Part shown: positions 34,101 to 46,445 of the stretch, piece after piece
Numbering within the stretch: the stretch's first letter is position 1
Layout: every line of letters starts with the position of its first letter
Source of the DNA: Puccinellia tenuiflora
Lineage: Eukaryota > Streptophyta > Magnoliopsida > Poales > Poaceae
DNA: 64,000 nucleotides
Assembly: GCA_012064385.1 (NCBI GenBank)
Contig: QRDG01001831.1
Span: 62,001-126,000 of the forward strand
Direction of reading: 5' to 3'
Made by a program: the position numbers and the translations under genes
Notes under the pieces: generated by a model
The model's database searches: none
What the model was told of the DNA's origin: nothing
The model's input: the letters and a program-made list of their open reading frames with translations, nothing else

Positions 34101-36137
34101 ATTGCTGCACCTTTGAATGATCTAACTAAAAAAGGTGTTGAATTTGCTTGGGGCGCAGCCCAAGATGCTGCTTTTGATGAGCTTAAGCGTCGTTTGATTT
34201 CTGCACCTTTGCTTGTACTTCCTGATTTCCATAAGCAATTTGATATTGAATGTGATGCTAGTGGTATTGGAATAGGAGGTGTGTTGATGCAAGAGGGTAA
34301 ACCGGTTGCATTTTTCTCTGAAAAATTAAATGGTGCACAATTGAACTATCCTGTTTATGACAAAGAATTGTATGCGCTTGTTAGAGTTCTTGAGGTTTGG
34401 CAATATTATTTGTGGCCAAAAGAATTTATCATACATTCTGATCATGAGGCTTTGAAATTTTTAAAGAGCCAATCAAATCTGAATAAACGTCATGCTAAGT
34501 GGGTTGAATTCATTGAATCTTTCCCATACATTATTAAGTACAAGAAAGGAAAAGACAATGTAGTTGCTGATGCTCTCTCTAGGAAAAATATTTTGTTGAC
34601 ACATTTGGATGTAAAAGTTCCTGGTTTAGAGAGTTTGCGTGAATTATATGCTATTGATGCTGATTTTGCCACGCCTTTTGCTAAGTGTTCTGCTGTCAAA
34701 GCGTGGGACAAATACCATATACATGATGGATATCTATTTCGAGCTAACAAGTTGTGTGTGCCAGAATCGTCTATACGTTTGCTATTGTTGCAGGAATCAC
34801 ATAGTGGCGGTTTGATGGGACACTTTGGACGTGAGAAGACGTTGTTGATGTTGGCTGATCATTTCTATTGGCCACGCATGAGGCAAGATGTGGACAGGTT
34901 TGTAAAACGTTGCATCACTTGCAATAAGGCAAAGTACAAGCTGAAGCCTCATGGTTTGTATACTCCTCTTCCTGCACCTACTTCTCCATGGGAAGACATT
35001 AGCATGGATTTTGTGTTAGGATTGCCTAGAACCAGGAGAGGACATGATTCTATTTTTGTGGTAGTTGACAGGTTTTCTAAAATGTCACATTTTATTGCCT
35101 GCCACAAAAGCGACGATGCGTCGCATATTGCTAATCTGTTTTTCAGGGACATAGTGCGCTTGCATGGAGTACCAAGGACTATTGTTTCTGATCGAGACAT
35201 CAAGTTTATGAGCTATTTTTGGAAGACGTTGTGGGGGAAGTTGGGAACAAAGCTGCTATTCAGTACAACTTGTCAGCCCCAAACAGATGGGCAAACGGAG
35301 GTGGTTAATCGCACGCTCTCCACATTGCTGCGAACCATGATCAAGAAAAATTTGAAGGAGTGGGAAGAGTGCCTACCGCATGTGGAGTTTGCATATAACC
35401 GGGTTGTACACTCAACCGCGCAGCTATGTCCATTCGAGGTGGTGTATGGTTTCAAGCCAATTACGCCGCTAGATTTGCTGCCACTTCCATCGCAAGAGAG
35501 GGTCAATATGGAGGCTTCAAAACGTGCTGATTTTGTGAAGAAGATCCATGACAAGACCAGAGAAGCAATTGAGAACAAGGGCAAGCAAACAGCTCAGCGT
35601 GTCAACAAGAAGCGCAAGGAGGTGTTGTTTCAGCCAGGTGACATGGTGTGGGTGCACTTCCGCAAGGATAGGTTCCCAAATCTGTGCAAGTCTAAACTGA
35701 TGCCGCGAGGAGCTGGACCTTATAAAGTGCTAGCAAAAATCAATGACAATGCGTACAAGATTGATCTTCCTGCTGATGAGTTCGGTGTTAGCAATTCTTT
35801 CAATGTTGCTGATTTGACACCATATAGCGGAGATGATCTTGACGTGTCGAGGACGACGCCTTTTCAAGGGGGGGAGGATGATGAGGACATCCCTAGTCCT
35901 TTACCATCTTTTCCTGGTGATGATGTTGCTGCACAAGACAAGCCTAATGAAGTGAGGATTGGACCAATGACAAGAGCTCGAACCAAGCTACTCGAGCAAC
36001 AGGTGAACTCACTCTTAATTGAATCTGATGTTTGTGTTGATGAGAACTTTATACTGCCTAAGTCTATGCATTTATGTATGATTAGGTTTGTTGATAACAC
36101 AAGCATTGGAGGTGAAGACAATTGCACCAAGAACTGA
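31144..36137 (+). pseudogene. B gag-pol polyprotein, decayed
   Basis: gag from 31144 (MSLEDVD), coil then Gly/Arg-rich linker (31500-31560), CCHC near 32355, protease VDGGSC near 32650, YFDD near 33808, RNase H 34240-34580, integrase 34790-35300 and GPY near 35713. Lesions against C: a 4-bp deletion near 33003 (frame ends 33012), TGA at 33405-33407 (CGA to TGA), TAG near 33501 (TGG to TAG), TGA at 34044-34046 (CGA to TGA). The conserved HPQTDGQ segment reads QPQTDGQ. From 34083 the frame is open to 36137, about 259 nt into the 3' LTR. Not functional. Confidence 0.93.
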
Positions 36138-36171
36138 TTCCAACATCAGAAGATGCGCGAGGGAGGAGAGG
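35879..36171 (+). repeat. 3' LTR of B, left part
   Basis: First 293 bp of the 3' LTR. It matches 29033-29325 with two substitutions and is cut by A4. The last five bases, AGAGG, are the duplicated target. Confidence 0.95.
36167..36171. other. Target site duplication AGAGG, left of A4
   Basis: Partner at 58935-58939. Joining the two B halves with one copy restores the 5' LTR sequence. Confidence 0.95.
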
Positions 36172-37154
36172 TGATGTAGGGCTAGGCCCGATCTTCACGG
36201 ATTTGAGGGGAAAAAGGGGATGAACACGAAGAACACGGAGGGTAGCGAGGGAGATTCGTGGGCAAAACACAAGGATAACTAGCAAATCCTGCTGAGACCT
36301 CCACCCAACAACAAACCCTCAAAAAGGTAGCCTTTGGATCGAAGAATCAAAGCCAAACTTACTCTTGTTGAAACCGATTGCTCTTACCGGCCGGTCCACC
36401 GATCCAATAGAATCACCGCAGTGAAAGATTGGTTTGCACTACTAGAGACACCGCAGTGAAAGAGTAGCAACAACAAGATCTACCTCAACGAGGCACCCTA
36501 GCTACGAGGGAGGAGGAGCATAGCTCACACAAGTCTCAAATTCAGTCTACTCTAGAATGGGGAAAGGGGAAAGCTATTTATAGTCTTAGTACAAAACAAG
36601 GCAGGAAGGTGGGGAACCGGCCTGGGGGCCGGCCTAGGCTGGCCTGGAGGCCGGCCGGCACAGGTGGAGGTCCGGCCTGGAAACCGGCCTAGGCCGGCCT
36701 GCAGGCCGGCTGCGTCGGGTGGGGGTCCGGCCTGGAAACCGGCCTAGGCCGGCCTGGAGGCCGGCTGCGTCGGGTGGAGGTCCGGCCTGGGAACCGGCCT
36801 GGGCCGGCCTGGAGGCCGGCTGCGTCGGGTGGAGGCCCGGCCTGGGGGCCGGCCCAGGCCGGCCTGGAGGCCGGCTGGCTCCGCCTTGAGCTTTCGCCTC
36901 CTTCTTCCTCTTCTTGCCCATCTTCTTGGATCTCCTCTTGGCCATCTTCTTGACTCCATTGTGGGTCATCATCCGGGTGGATCCTGAGTATACACAAGGT
37001 ACCGGCATGAAGTAGCAAACCATTCAAAGGGAGGTCGAGATCACACATCGAGAGGAGCGAGGTCACCTTTTCATGAAGAGCCTTGACTCTTGATCTTGTC
37101 ATTGGGCCAATCGGCATGGTGTCCATGGTGTTGTCCACATGTGGGGCTACATCA
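36172..37154 (-). repeat. 3' LTR of A4
   Basis: 983 bp, ends TGATGTAG / CTACATCA. Minisatellite at about 36615-36885 with one unit fewer than the 5' LTR. TATA box (minus) at 36575-36582. The polypurine tract just outside (37155-37167, read AAGGGGAGGGAGA) is interrupted by A, unlike the pure G-run of A1. Confidence 0.93.
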
Positions 37155-40100
37155 TCTCCCTCCCCTTCGGAAAGAGTCGTCTTCGACTCGTCATCCTCTT
37201 GAACGCTTGCATCTCTGTGGAAAGGGGATAGGTCGGCGATGTTGAACGTGTCATGCACCAAGTACTTGGAGGTTGGGATATCGATCTTGTAGGCGTTGTC
37301 GTTGATGCGCTTGAGCACTTTGAAAGGCCCGTCACCGCGAGGGGCAAGCTTGGATTTTCTTTCATCTGCAAAACGGTCCTTGCGGAGGTGTAGCCACACA
37401 AGATCTCCTTCTTCGAATATCATGGGCTTCTTCAACTTGTTGATCTTGGTAGCTTGGCGCTTGGTGTGCTCCTCTAGAGTTGCTCGAGTTGACTCATGCA
37501 ATGACTTCATGTAGTCGGCTCTCTTGTCGATGTCCATGTCGGTGCGCTCGTGTAGAGGGAGTGGGAGGATGTCTAGGGCGGTGTTGGGGTTGAACCCATA
37601 GACAACCTCGAACGGGCTTCGCTTGGTTGCCCGGTGGGAGGCACGGTTGTAGGCGAACTCGGCGTGCGGTATGCATTCCTCCTAACCTTTGATGTTTGGC
37701 TTGATTAATGCGCGAAGGAAAGTTGATAAGCTTCGATTCACCACCTCGGTTTGGCCATCGGTTTGTGGGTGGTAAGCGGTGGAGAAGAGGAGCTTGACTC
37801 CTAGCTTTGCCATCAATGCCTTCCAAAAGCAGCTTGTGAAATTGACATCGCGGTCCGAAACAATGGTCTTCGGCACTCCATGTAGACGAACGATTTCCCT
37901 AAAGAACAAAGTTGCAATGTGTGAAGCATCGTTGGTCTTATTGCAAGGAATAAAATGTGCCATTTTAGAGAAGCGATCGACAACAACAAATATTGAATCT
38001 TTGCCATTCTTTGTGCGAGGTAATCCTAAGACGAAATCCATGCTAATGTCGGACCAAGGTGTGTGTGGTATTGGTAAAGGCATATAAAGACCATGAGAGT
38101 TCAACGTGGACTTAGCTTTGAGGCAAGTTGGGCAACGACGCACCAAGCGCTCCACATCACGCGTCATCCGTGGCCAAAAGTAGTGTGTAGATAGCATGGC
38201 GAGTGTCTTGTCACGTCAAAAGTGTCCCATGAGGCCCCCACTATGTGATTCCTGTAAAAGCAACAAACGGAGCGAGGACTCAGGAATGCATAGTTTGTTA
38301 GCCTTAAACAAGAAACCCTGGTGCAAGTAGAAATCATCGCATCCTTTGTCAATTGTGCACTTTGTAAAGATAGGACCAAAGAAAGGATCGGAAGCATAGA
38401 GTTCTTTAAGGTCATCAAGGCCCAAAACGTTGATTTCAAGTTGGGTGAGTAAAATCATCTTGCGGGAAAGAGCATCCGCGACTATATTGTCCTTGCCTTT
38501 CTTGTACTTCACCACATAGGGAAAAGACTCGATGAACTCAACCCATTTGGCATGCCTTTTGTTCAAATTGGCTTGGGTTTTCAAATATTTCAATGATTCA
38601 TGATCGGAATGGATAACAAACTCTTTTGGCCAAAGGTAGTGTTGCCATACTTCCAAAACACGGACTAAGGCATAGAGTTCCTTGTCGTAGATTGGGTAGT
38701 TTAGGCGAGCACCATCAAGTTTTTCGCTATAATAGGCAACGGGACGGCCACATTGCATGAGGACGCCACCGATGCCAAGGCCACTAGGGTCACACTCAAG
38801 TTCGAAAGTTTTGGAGAAATCCGGCAAAGCAAGTAAAGGGGCTTCGGTCAATCTCTTCTTGAGTTCATTGAAAGCCGATTCTTGAGCATTGCCCCAAATG
38901 AAGGGTACATTCTTTTTGGTAAGCTCATTCAAGGGGCAAGCAATTGTGCTAAAATATTTCACAAAGCGACGGTAAAACCCAAACAAACCAAGAGCACTAC
39001 GAAGTTGAGCAAGATTAGTTGGCGGTGGCCAATTGGTGATTGCCTCAATCTTAGAGGTGTCAACTTCAATCCCTTTGGAAGAAACCACATAACCCAAAAA
39101 CACAAGTTTGTCGGTGCAAAAGGTGCATTTCTTGAGGTTGGCAAAAAGTGAAGCATTACGAAGGGCCAACAAAACTTGCTTGACATGGTCGACATGTTCA
39201 TGTAAAGATTTGCTATAAACAAGGATGTCATCAAAGTAGACCACCACAAACTTGCCAATGAAAGTGCGCAAGACGTGATTCATAAGACGCATAAATGTTG
39301 AAGGAGCATTGGAAAGACCAAAGGGCATGACAAGCCACTCGTAAAGACCAAGTTTTGTTTTGAATGCGGTTTTCCATTCATCTCCTTCATGCATACGGAT
39401 TTGGTGATAGCCACTTTTCAAATCAATTTTGGAGAAGATAGTGGCACCACTAAGCTCATCTAGCATGTCATCAAGTCGTGGGATAGGGTGTCGATACCTC
39501 ACCGTGATATTGTTGATGGGACGACAATCCATGCACATTCGGAGTGTGTCGTCTTGCTTGGGGACGAGGATGACCGGAACGGCGCACGGACTCAAGCTTT
39601 CACGAACATGTCCCTTGGCGAGGAGTTCTTGGATTTGGCGCTCGATCTCCTTGGTGTCCTCGGGGTTGGTGCGGTATGGCGCTCTATTGGGTAGAGGGGC
39701 GCCGGGAATGAGATCGATGCGATGCTCGATTCCACGTAGGGGAGGGAGCCCTTGAGGAAGCTCATCCGAAAAGACATCTTTGAATTCCTGCAAGATAGAC
39801 AACATAGACGGAGGAACTTGGGTTAAGTCGTTAGTGTCTTTGCCATCTCCTTTGCATAAGAGCACGAAGTGGAAAGTGGATGGGTTTGCTCTCACTACCC
39901 TCATCTCACTTTTGGTGGCTAACAAGACTACGCCGGGACTCACTCTTTTCCCTTTCTCACTCATATTTGGCTTGTGGCTCTCACTCACGTGAATGTGGCT
40001 CGCTCTCTCACCACTCAACTCACTAGGGGATTGTTTTTCTTGCGCTCTTACAATTGTCTTGGCATTGTCGGCAATAATTTGGCTTGGAGTCATTGGGCGG

Positions 40101-42061
40101 AGCACTAGGATCTTATTGTTCCATTTGAAGCTATAGTAGTTGGTGCGCCCATCATGAGTAGAGGCCTTGTCAAATTGCCAAGGGCGGCCAAGAAGTAAGT
40201 GGCAAACCGACATGGGTACCACATCACAATCCACCGTGTCCTCGTAAGAGCCAATCTGGAAGGATACTTGAACCGTGTGTTGGATCTTCACGGTGCCGGA
40301 GTCACTAAGCCATTGCACATGGTAAGGATTGGGGTGCTTCTTGTACGTCAAGTTGAGTTTCTCACATAGCTCCTTGCTTGCCAAGTTGTGACAACTCCCA
40401 CCATCAATGATTACCTTGATTGATTTGCCGTTGATGCCGGCCTTGGTTTGGAACAAGTTACACCTTTGAGCGTCATCACCTTGGTTGATTGTAGTCAAGA
40501 CTCGAGTGACAACTAGAGTGGGGCCATCACAATAGATGTAGTCATCGTCATCATCCAAGCTTTGCATCGTGGCCACCTTGTTCAATGCGTGGTACTCATC
40601 TTCACTCATAGACTCATAGTCTCCATTGTCATTGACGATCATCACCTTCTTGTTGGTGCACTCAAATGACTTGTGCCCATGACCTCCACACTTGTAGCAA
40701 GTGATATATGACTTGGTGGCTTGGGGTGAGGGCGACGTCTTCTTGGAGGTTGTAGTGGGTTGCGGTGTAGGACTTTTGATATTGCCTTGAGCTTGGACTT
40801 GAGTGATGGGTTGTGTTGATGAAGAAGCTCTAGTGGCGAAGAAGGACTTGGCCTTGACATACTTGAGCTCTTCGGCGACTTGGCGCTCGGCCTTCATAGC
40901 TTGATGAACGAGCTCAACAAGGTTCTCATAAGGTTGGAATTCCACTATCTTCTGGATGGGGTACGTGAGGCCGTTCAAGAAGCGTGCCATTGATTGTTCC
41001 TCGGACTCTACAATGTGTGCGCGGGAGAGAGTGGACTCCATCTCCTTGTAGTACTCATCGACCGTCTTGAGACCTTGCTTGAGTTCTTGTAGCTTCTTGT
41101 ACAAATCGCGTGCATAATGATGTGGCACAAAGCGCTGGTGCATTTCCTTCTTCATGTCATTCCATGTATCGATTGGGTCTTCAAATGAGGCTTGGAGTTG
41201 TTCCCACCATAGTTGCGCATAGCCTTCAAACTCGAGGGATGCGAGGTCAACTCGTTTGTCTTGCGGCACCTTGTAGACTCGAAATAGTTTGGAGACTTTG
41301 GATTCCCATGCAATATAGTCTTCCGTGTCGTTGATGCCATGGAACTTAGGAATGACGAGCTTGGGAGGATTGAAACGGTTTTTGTGATCATCCTCATCAT
41401 CATCATCATGGTGGCGATGGCGGTCTCGGTGACGATGTCTTGGGTGGTGGCGTGGAACATAATCCTCGTCATCTTCAATATCAACATGATTGTCGGCCAA
41501 TGGCACTCGGCGGGCTCGATGTGGAGGTAGATCATGACGATGATGTCGATTGTCCTCATGTAGGTGTAGGGGATCCAAGTTAACATTTGGAATTGGAATT
41601 TCTTGTCGAGGACGAGCTTGATGTTGTGGAGGGTCGATGTTCGCTTGGGGGTGAGGCGCTTCTTGACGATGTTGGTCTTGGTGTTGGTGATGGTCCAAGT
41701 TCGCTTGTGGATGAGGCATGTCATGGTGTTGACCTTGACCAATCTCACTTGGACCTTTGCTTCTTGCGTTGGAACGATGTGAAGACCTTGAGCTTGATCT
41801 CGAAGAGTGCCGGTGTCGTCTTTCAAGCAGCAACTCCTCGAGACGAATGGAACGCACCTTGTTCTCACGTTGGTCGTGTTGTATTTGAGCGAAGCGGTCA
41901 TTGTTCTCGCGTTGGGCTTCTTGTATATGAGCGAAGCGCTCGGTGTTTTCACGTTGTGCGGCGTGGTGGCGCTCCTCGTAGCGGCGTAAGTTGTCGTCGA
42001 TGTACCTCTTGACAGCCTCCTCTTGCTTGGTAAAACTGGTGCCTTGTTCTTCCCTAGCCAT
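36689..42061 (-). pseudogene. A4 gag-pol polyprotein, two stop codons
   Basis: Starts MAREEQ at 42061. The gag N-terminus has an expanded coil: a QREN-x-RFAxIQ type unit occurs about three times (41830-41960) against one in A1 and A3. The His-rich segment follows (about 41390-41750). CCHC near 40690, protease IIDGGSC near 40405, YFDD near 39240, RNase H with DPSG instead of DASG near 38790. Frame open from 42061 to 38216, where GGA to TGA gives a stop inside the integrase finger. A second stop TAG (from TGG) lies near 37684. The rest is in frame through the LTR to 36689. Otherwise close to intact. Confidence 0.93.
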
Positions 42062-42869
42062 GGTAAGAGAACACAAGTGATATGTGGAAAATTTGGTGGC
42101 TAAAAACCGCTCTTACATTTGGTTGATAGTATTGGACAAGTGGGCTTGCCGTCCGAGACAATGGTGTCACAAGAGTAAGAGTGTTTGATTAGCAATCCAA
42201 AAGCGACCCACACACACACTTATGAGGAGCTTAGGTATGGTAAAGTGGCAAGAAATCGAAACGAAACCAACGAAAAGGCTATTGCAACAAGTGGAGGATA
42301 ACCACAAAGATCAAGAAACAAAAGAGACTAACCACACAATCCGAGAAACAAAGGAGACTCACACGTGGAGACAAACGTGGATGGTGCGACTATAGGGGGG
42401 AGCAACTTGGACCTAACGAAGACTATGCTCGTGCCGCACCACCTCTCGAAGGACAACTAGCGCAAGTGTATGGGAAGGAGCACCCGATTTGCACAAGTGT
42501 ACCCATTTCTCTATTGGTTATTGGAGCTTGAGGATGACTAGGATCACGGCTCGGCTTTTTTTTTTGAATCTTTTCTATTTCTCATTTGCTTTTATGCTTT
42601 TGCCCGAGCCGAGTCCGCTACAACTAGATGCTCACAAGATTATGATATGCTTACTTGGCATCACACTAGTGCAATGCTCACACTTTGACGAACTAGTTCC
42701 TAGGAAAAAGTTTCGCGAAAAGGAAAGGGATGAGTCGGAAGCTATACCTTTGGTTGCGTCGAGGTAGCGGAAATTTGCTCCGTGAAATCTTCAATCCGAC
42801 TAATTTTGGGCAAAATTGGCACAAGGAAACACCAAAGGAAAGTGGGGAAAGGTCTTAAGCACGAGATCC
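42062..42869 (-). other. A4 leader, main part (non-coding)
   Basis: Inverse of the A3 and A6 leaders with a T-run near 42550. Ends at the D insertion with target GATCC at 42865-42869. No gene seen. Confidence 0.85.
42865..42869. other. Target site duplication GATCC, left of D
   Basis: Partner at 57716-57720. Confidence 0.95.
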
Positions 42870-43776
42870 TGATAAGGTAAAGGGGGTCCGATCTTTCGAT
42901 GAGATGGATTTCTCTCGATTTGGGTGGAGGTCGACGTTGACGATCCGACTACAAACGTGCGTGACGTTGCGCCTTAGCAATCGCTACACCAACTTCCGAG
43001 GCTATTGATCTCGCCGGGGCTAGATCAACCTGATCCGAAGATCAATTCCTGCAAGCAATCGAAGAACTAGCAAGAATTATAGATGCAATCAAGATATTGC
43101 GGATTAAAGATGAAAGCTTTATAGATGGGATTCTGCAAGTGCGTAGTACAAAAGGTCTGAACCGACACTGTTGTCTATGGCGAAGAATAGCAATGGCTAA
43201 GTCTTAAACTAAACAAAATCCGAGTCCTAATGGCGGCTAAGGAGAGGTATATATGGAAGAGGAGAAGGTATTTTCGTCCAACCCATGGGGGGTGGCCGAA
43301 AATAACCCTAGATGGGCCCTCCTTCACATATACGGACTCCTAAAAAACCCTACAATATTTATTCCGAAATTACATGGGCCTGGCCCATAAAATAAGGTGT
43401 CGCAGCACCAACTATGACTATGGACGCAAATATGATGTATGATCTTGAATAATTCGTCCATGTCCTCCTTGCATCATCATGGTGGCTTCAAAGTTCAGAA
43501 GTAGCCTCATCTTTATTCCTCACATGCTTGCAGCCACCTCCATGCATAGCCATGCTCCAATGCTTGTCCTTCTCATCCATGCTAGATCCAATATTCCTGA
43601 GTAACAAATACATATCTGATTTAGGCAGCATCATATTCTCATGTATGTGAGGAATAGTTCCTAGAAACGGAAGTACCTGATAATTAAGTTGTTTGGCACG
43701 AGCTCGAGTCATAGGTCCTTGTATGTGTGTGGCTGTAGGTGCAGTGGTTGTATCAACATGTGGGATGTCCTCATCA
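42870..43776 (-). repeat. 3' LTR of D
   Basis: 907 bp; read on the minus strand it opens TGATGAGGACATCCC, as B and C do, and closes CCTTATCA. Its first part encodes the end of the D polyprotein (stop at 43488). The tract AAGGGGAGGA (minus) lies at 43777-43786. Confidence 0.94.
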
Positions 43777-44532
43777 TCCTCCCCTTCTTGAATTGAAGTC
43801 ATCCTCGACGAAATGTCATCATCCTCTCCTAAGTATGGCTTCAAATCTGCAATGTTAAATGACGGACTTACCGTACCAAATTCTGCAGGAAGCTCAAGTT
43901 TATATGCATTATCATTAATTCGTGCTAATACCTTAAAAGGACCAGCAGCCCGTGGCATCAATTTTGACTTGCGCAAATCAGGAAAACGATCTTTGCGCAA
44001 ATGTAACCAAACAAGATCTCCAACATCAAAAACAACATGTTTTTTTCCCTTATCACCGGCAACTTTAAATTTAGCATTCATGTGTTCTATATTGGCTTTC
44101 GTAGTAGCATGCAACTTCACAATTAATTCAGCACGTTGTGAAGCATCTAAATTATCTTGCACCGAAGATGGTAAAGGCAATAAATCAATGGGCGCACGAG
44201 GAACAAAGCCATAAACAATCTCAAAAGGGCACATCTTTGTGGTAGAATGCAGCGAACGATTATAAGCAAATTCAATATGAGGTAAACATTCTTCCCATAA
44301 TTTTAAGTTCTTCTTTAAAACAGCCCGCAACATAGTCGACAATGTTCTATTCACAACTTCAGTTTGTCCATCAGTTTGGGGGTGACATGTAGTACTAAAC
44401 AGCAACTTAGTCCCCAACTTTGCCCACAAGCATCTCCAAAAATGGCTAAGAAACTTTGTGTCACGATCTGAAACTATAGTATTTGGCACACCATGCAAAC
44501 GAACAATTTCACGAAAGAACAAATCAGCAACA
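43488..44532 (-). pseudogene. D integrase C-terminal half and tail
   Basis: Second half of the D polyprotein, separated from its first part by C. Begins in the integrase core (FFREIVRLHG), carries the second catalytic aspartate in SDRDTKF, the HPQTDGQTE segment with the catalytic glutamate, a GPF motif near 43945 and the tail GPMTRAR near 43710 encoded inside the 3' LTR. Open throughout; broken only by the insertion. Confidence 0.92.
44528..44532. other. Target site duplication CAACA, left of C
   Basis: Partner at 51901-51905. Confidence 0.96.
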
Positions 44533-45386
44533 TGATGAGGACATCCCTAGTGTGTCTACTACTTCTCCAATTGAAGATGTCGCTGTCCAAGATAATTCCA
44601 AAGAAGTGAGACTTGGTCCAATGACAAGGTCAAGAACCAAGTTGATAGAACAACAGGTGAATTCACTCCTAGCTGATTGTGATAATTTAATTGATGAGAA
44701 TTTTATACTACCTAAGTCTATGCATTTATGTGTGATTAGGTTTGTTGATAACACAAGTGCTAATGGAGGGGAACATCAAGACATGAAGGCATGTGATGAT
44801 ACATATGATCATGGAGGCGCCTGCCTTAATGAAGACACATGAAATCATGGAGATACATGAAGGCCATAATATTACAAGTGTGAAGACTTCGTATTTTATA
44901 TGGGCCTGCGTGTCATCTAGGCCGAACCCAACATGGGTCGGTTTGTATCTTTCCTTAAGTTGAATTTGAGTCCAGTCCAAGTAGGAGAAGGAGTGCTTGC
45001 GCAAGGGACTTGTGGCCGCACCCCCTCTCCCTTAAGTAGCCGCCACCTGCGTGTGGAAGAGATAGAACAAGTTTAAACCAAAAACCCTAGCCTCCAGATT
45101 GTAAGCCGAAGCTTTCATCTTGAAGTATTACCATTGCAAATCTTACGTGCTATCTTGTTGTTCCATTGGGAATAAGGGGATACAGGACCACTTGTGATCT
45201 TTGATTGCATGTGCAAGAGTGTGTACTTGAGAATAACTAAGGGATTGATTGTTGTTGCATTGGCAGCAGGGATTATCCACGGTGAGATCTCAGTGTAGCA
45301 CTAGTTATCAAGTTACCAATCATCCACAAAACATCCACCCTCAAATTCGAGTTGCTCACAAGAGAAGATCGGGCCACCCCTTATCA
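44533..45386 (+). repeat. 5' LTR of C
   Basis: 854 bp, TGATGAGGACATCCC to GGCCACCCCTTATCA. TTAAGTAG at 45032-45039 is a weak TATA-like box. The first 300 bp can be read as the polyprotein tail. U5 has GTTCCATTGGGAATAAG near 45160. Confidence 0.96.
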
Positions 45387-45389
45387 TCT

Positions 45390-45399
45390 TGGTATCAGA
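45390..45399 (+). other. Primer binding site of C
   Basis: TGGTATCAGA, complementary to the 3' end of initiator tRNA-Met, three bases behind the LTR. Confidence 0.87.
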
Positions 45400-46445
45400 T
45401 TCTCGGGTTTCCTCGGTGAGCGTTTTTCTTTTCCATAGATTTGAGTGTTTTTATTACCTATACAGAAAAAGCCAAAAATATTAGGTTTAGATTTTGCCAT
45501 AGCCTTAGATCACACCAATTTGCATAGTTTAATTGCTGTTTGAGTTGGTGTTTTTGTGTTCCTGTTTTTCTTTTCTAGTCGTCGAGTTCTAGGTTTAGGG
45601 TTTAAGTTGTTTCCGAGTCGAGTCCTTGTTCTTCTGCTGTTCGAGTCCATAAATCATAAAAATTCCAAAAAGAGTAGTGTTCCGAGTTGTTTTTCCTTAT
45701 CCGAGTCGAGCTCAGTTTGCTGCCACGGCACAGCAAATCACGTTTTTCTCTGCCGCGCGCCCTAGTCCTGCTTCTACTCGGAATTGGTTTCCTGCCGCGG
45801 CACCAAAACGCGTGAAAACGCTGCCGCGCCGTCTCCTACTTCCACTCGGATCCGATTCCTGCCGCGGCACAAAAAGGAGTTGTTTTCTCTGCCGCGCCAG
45901 TACGATTTCACGCAATTTTAGCTACAGTACCCGTGAGGAATATTGCTATATCCCAAAGAGAGAAAAGAGAAAATAAAAGAGGCCGAAAGTTTCATACAAG
46001 TTGGAGAGTGGAGCTATATTTTTAATCATCTTGACACCACTTTGAGCAATCTTGTGCCTGTTTTTTTCTTGAGCATAGCTAGTGTCTTTCGAGTGCATTG
46101 CAAAATTTCCACCCATATATTTGCATTGCCACATTTGTCTCCATCTTTTGTGTGAGTTCTATAGGTGTGTTTTGACATCATCACAAACAGCAAATTAGGC
46201 CTTGTTATTTTGGTGTGTTAGGTTTCCCTAAGCCAAGCTCCACCAAATAGCCTGTTTGCCGTGTGACATTTGATATCCTGGTTATTCTCTTCTCACACTT
46301 GGTACATCCTTCATTGATACTCGTTGGTAAGTAAATCCTTTTCACTTTGGAACAAGTAAGGATACACTATTATTTGCTGGTTTGAGTGAGTTGTGAGAGA
46401 ACACCACATCCCATTATTATTTTGTTTTCACTAACATCTTAATCA
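45400..46445 (+). other. C leader (non-coding)
   Basis: About 1.05 kb. It holds several CTGCCGCG copies (45720-45900), which can pair to form stems, and the conserved block near 46035-46160 shared with E and B. ATTCTCTTC...CACTTTGGAAC segments near 46280-46350 are also shared. No gene supported. Confidence 0.75.

Noticed and set aside
43488..44522. Separate minus-strand integrase gene
   Set aside because: It is the second half of D split by C; the duplication CAACA and frame agreement show this.
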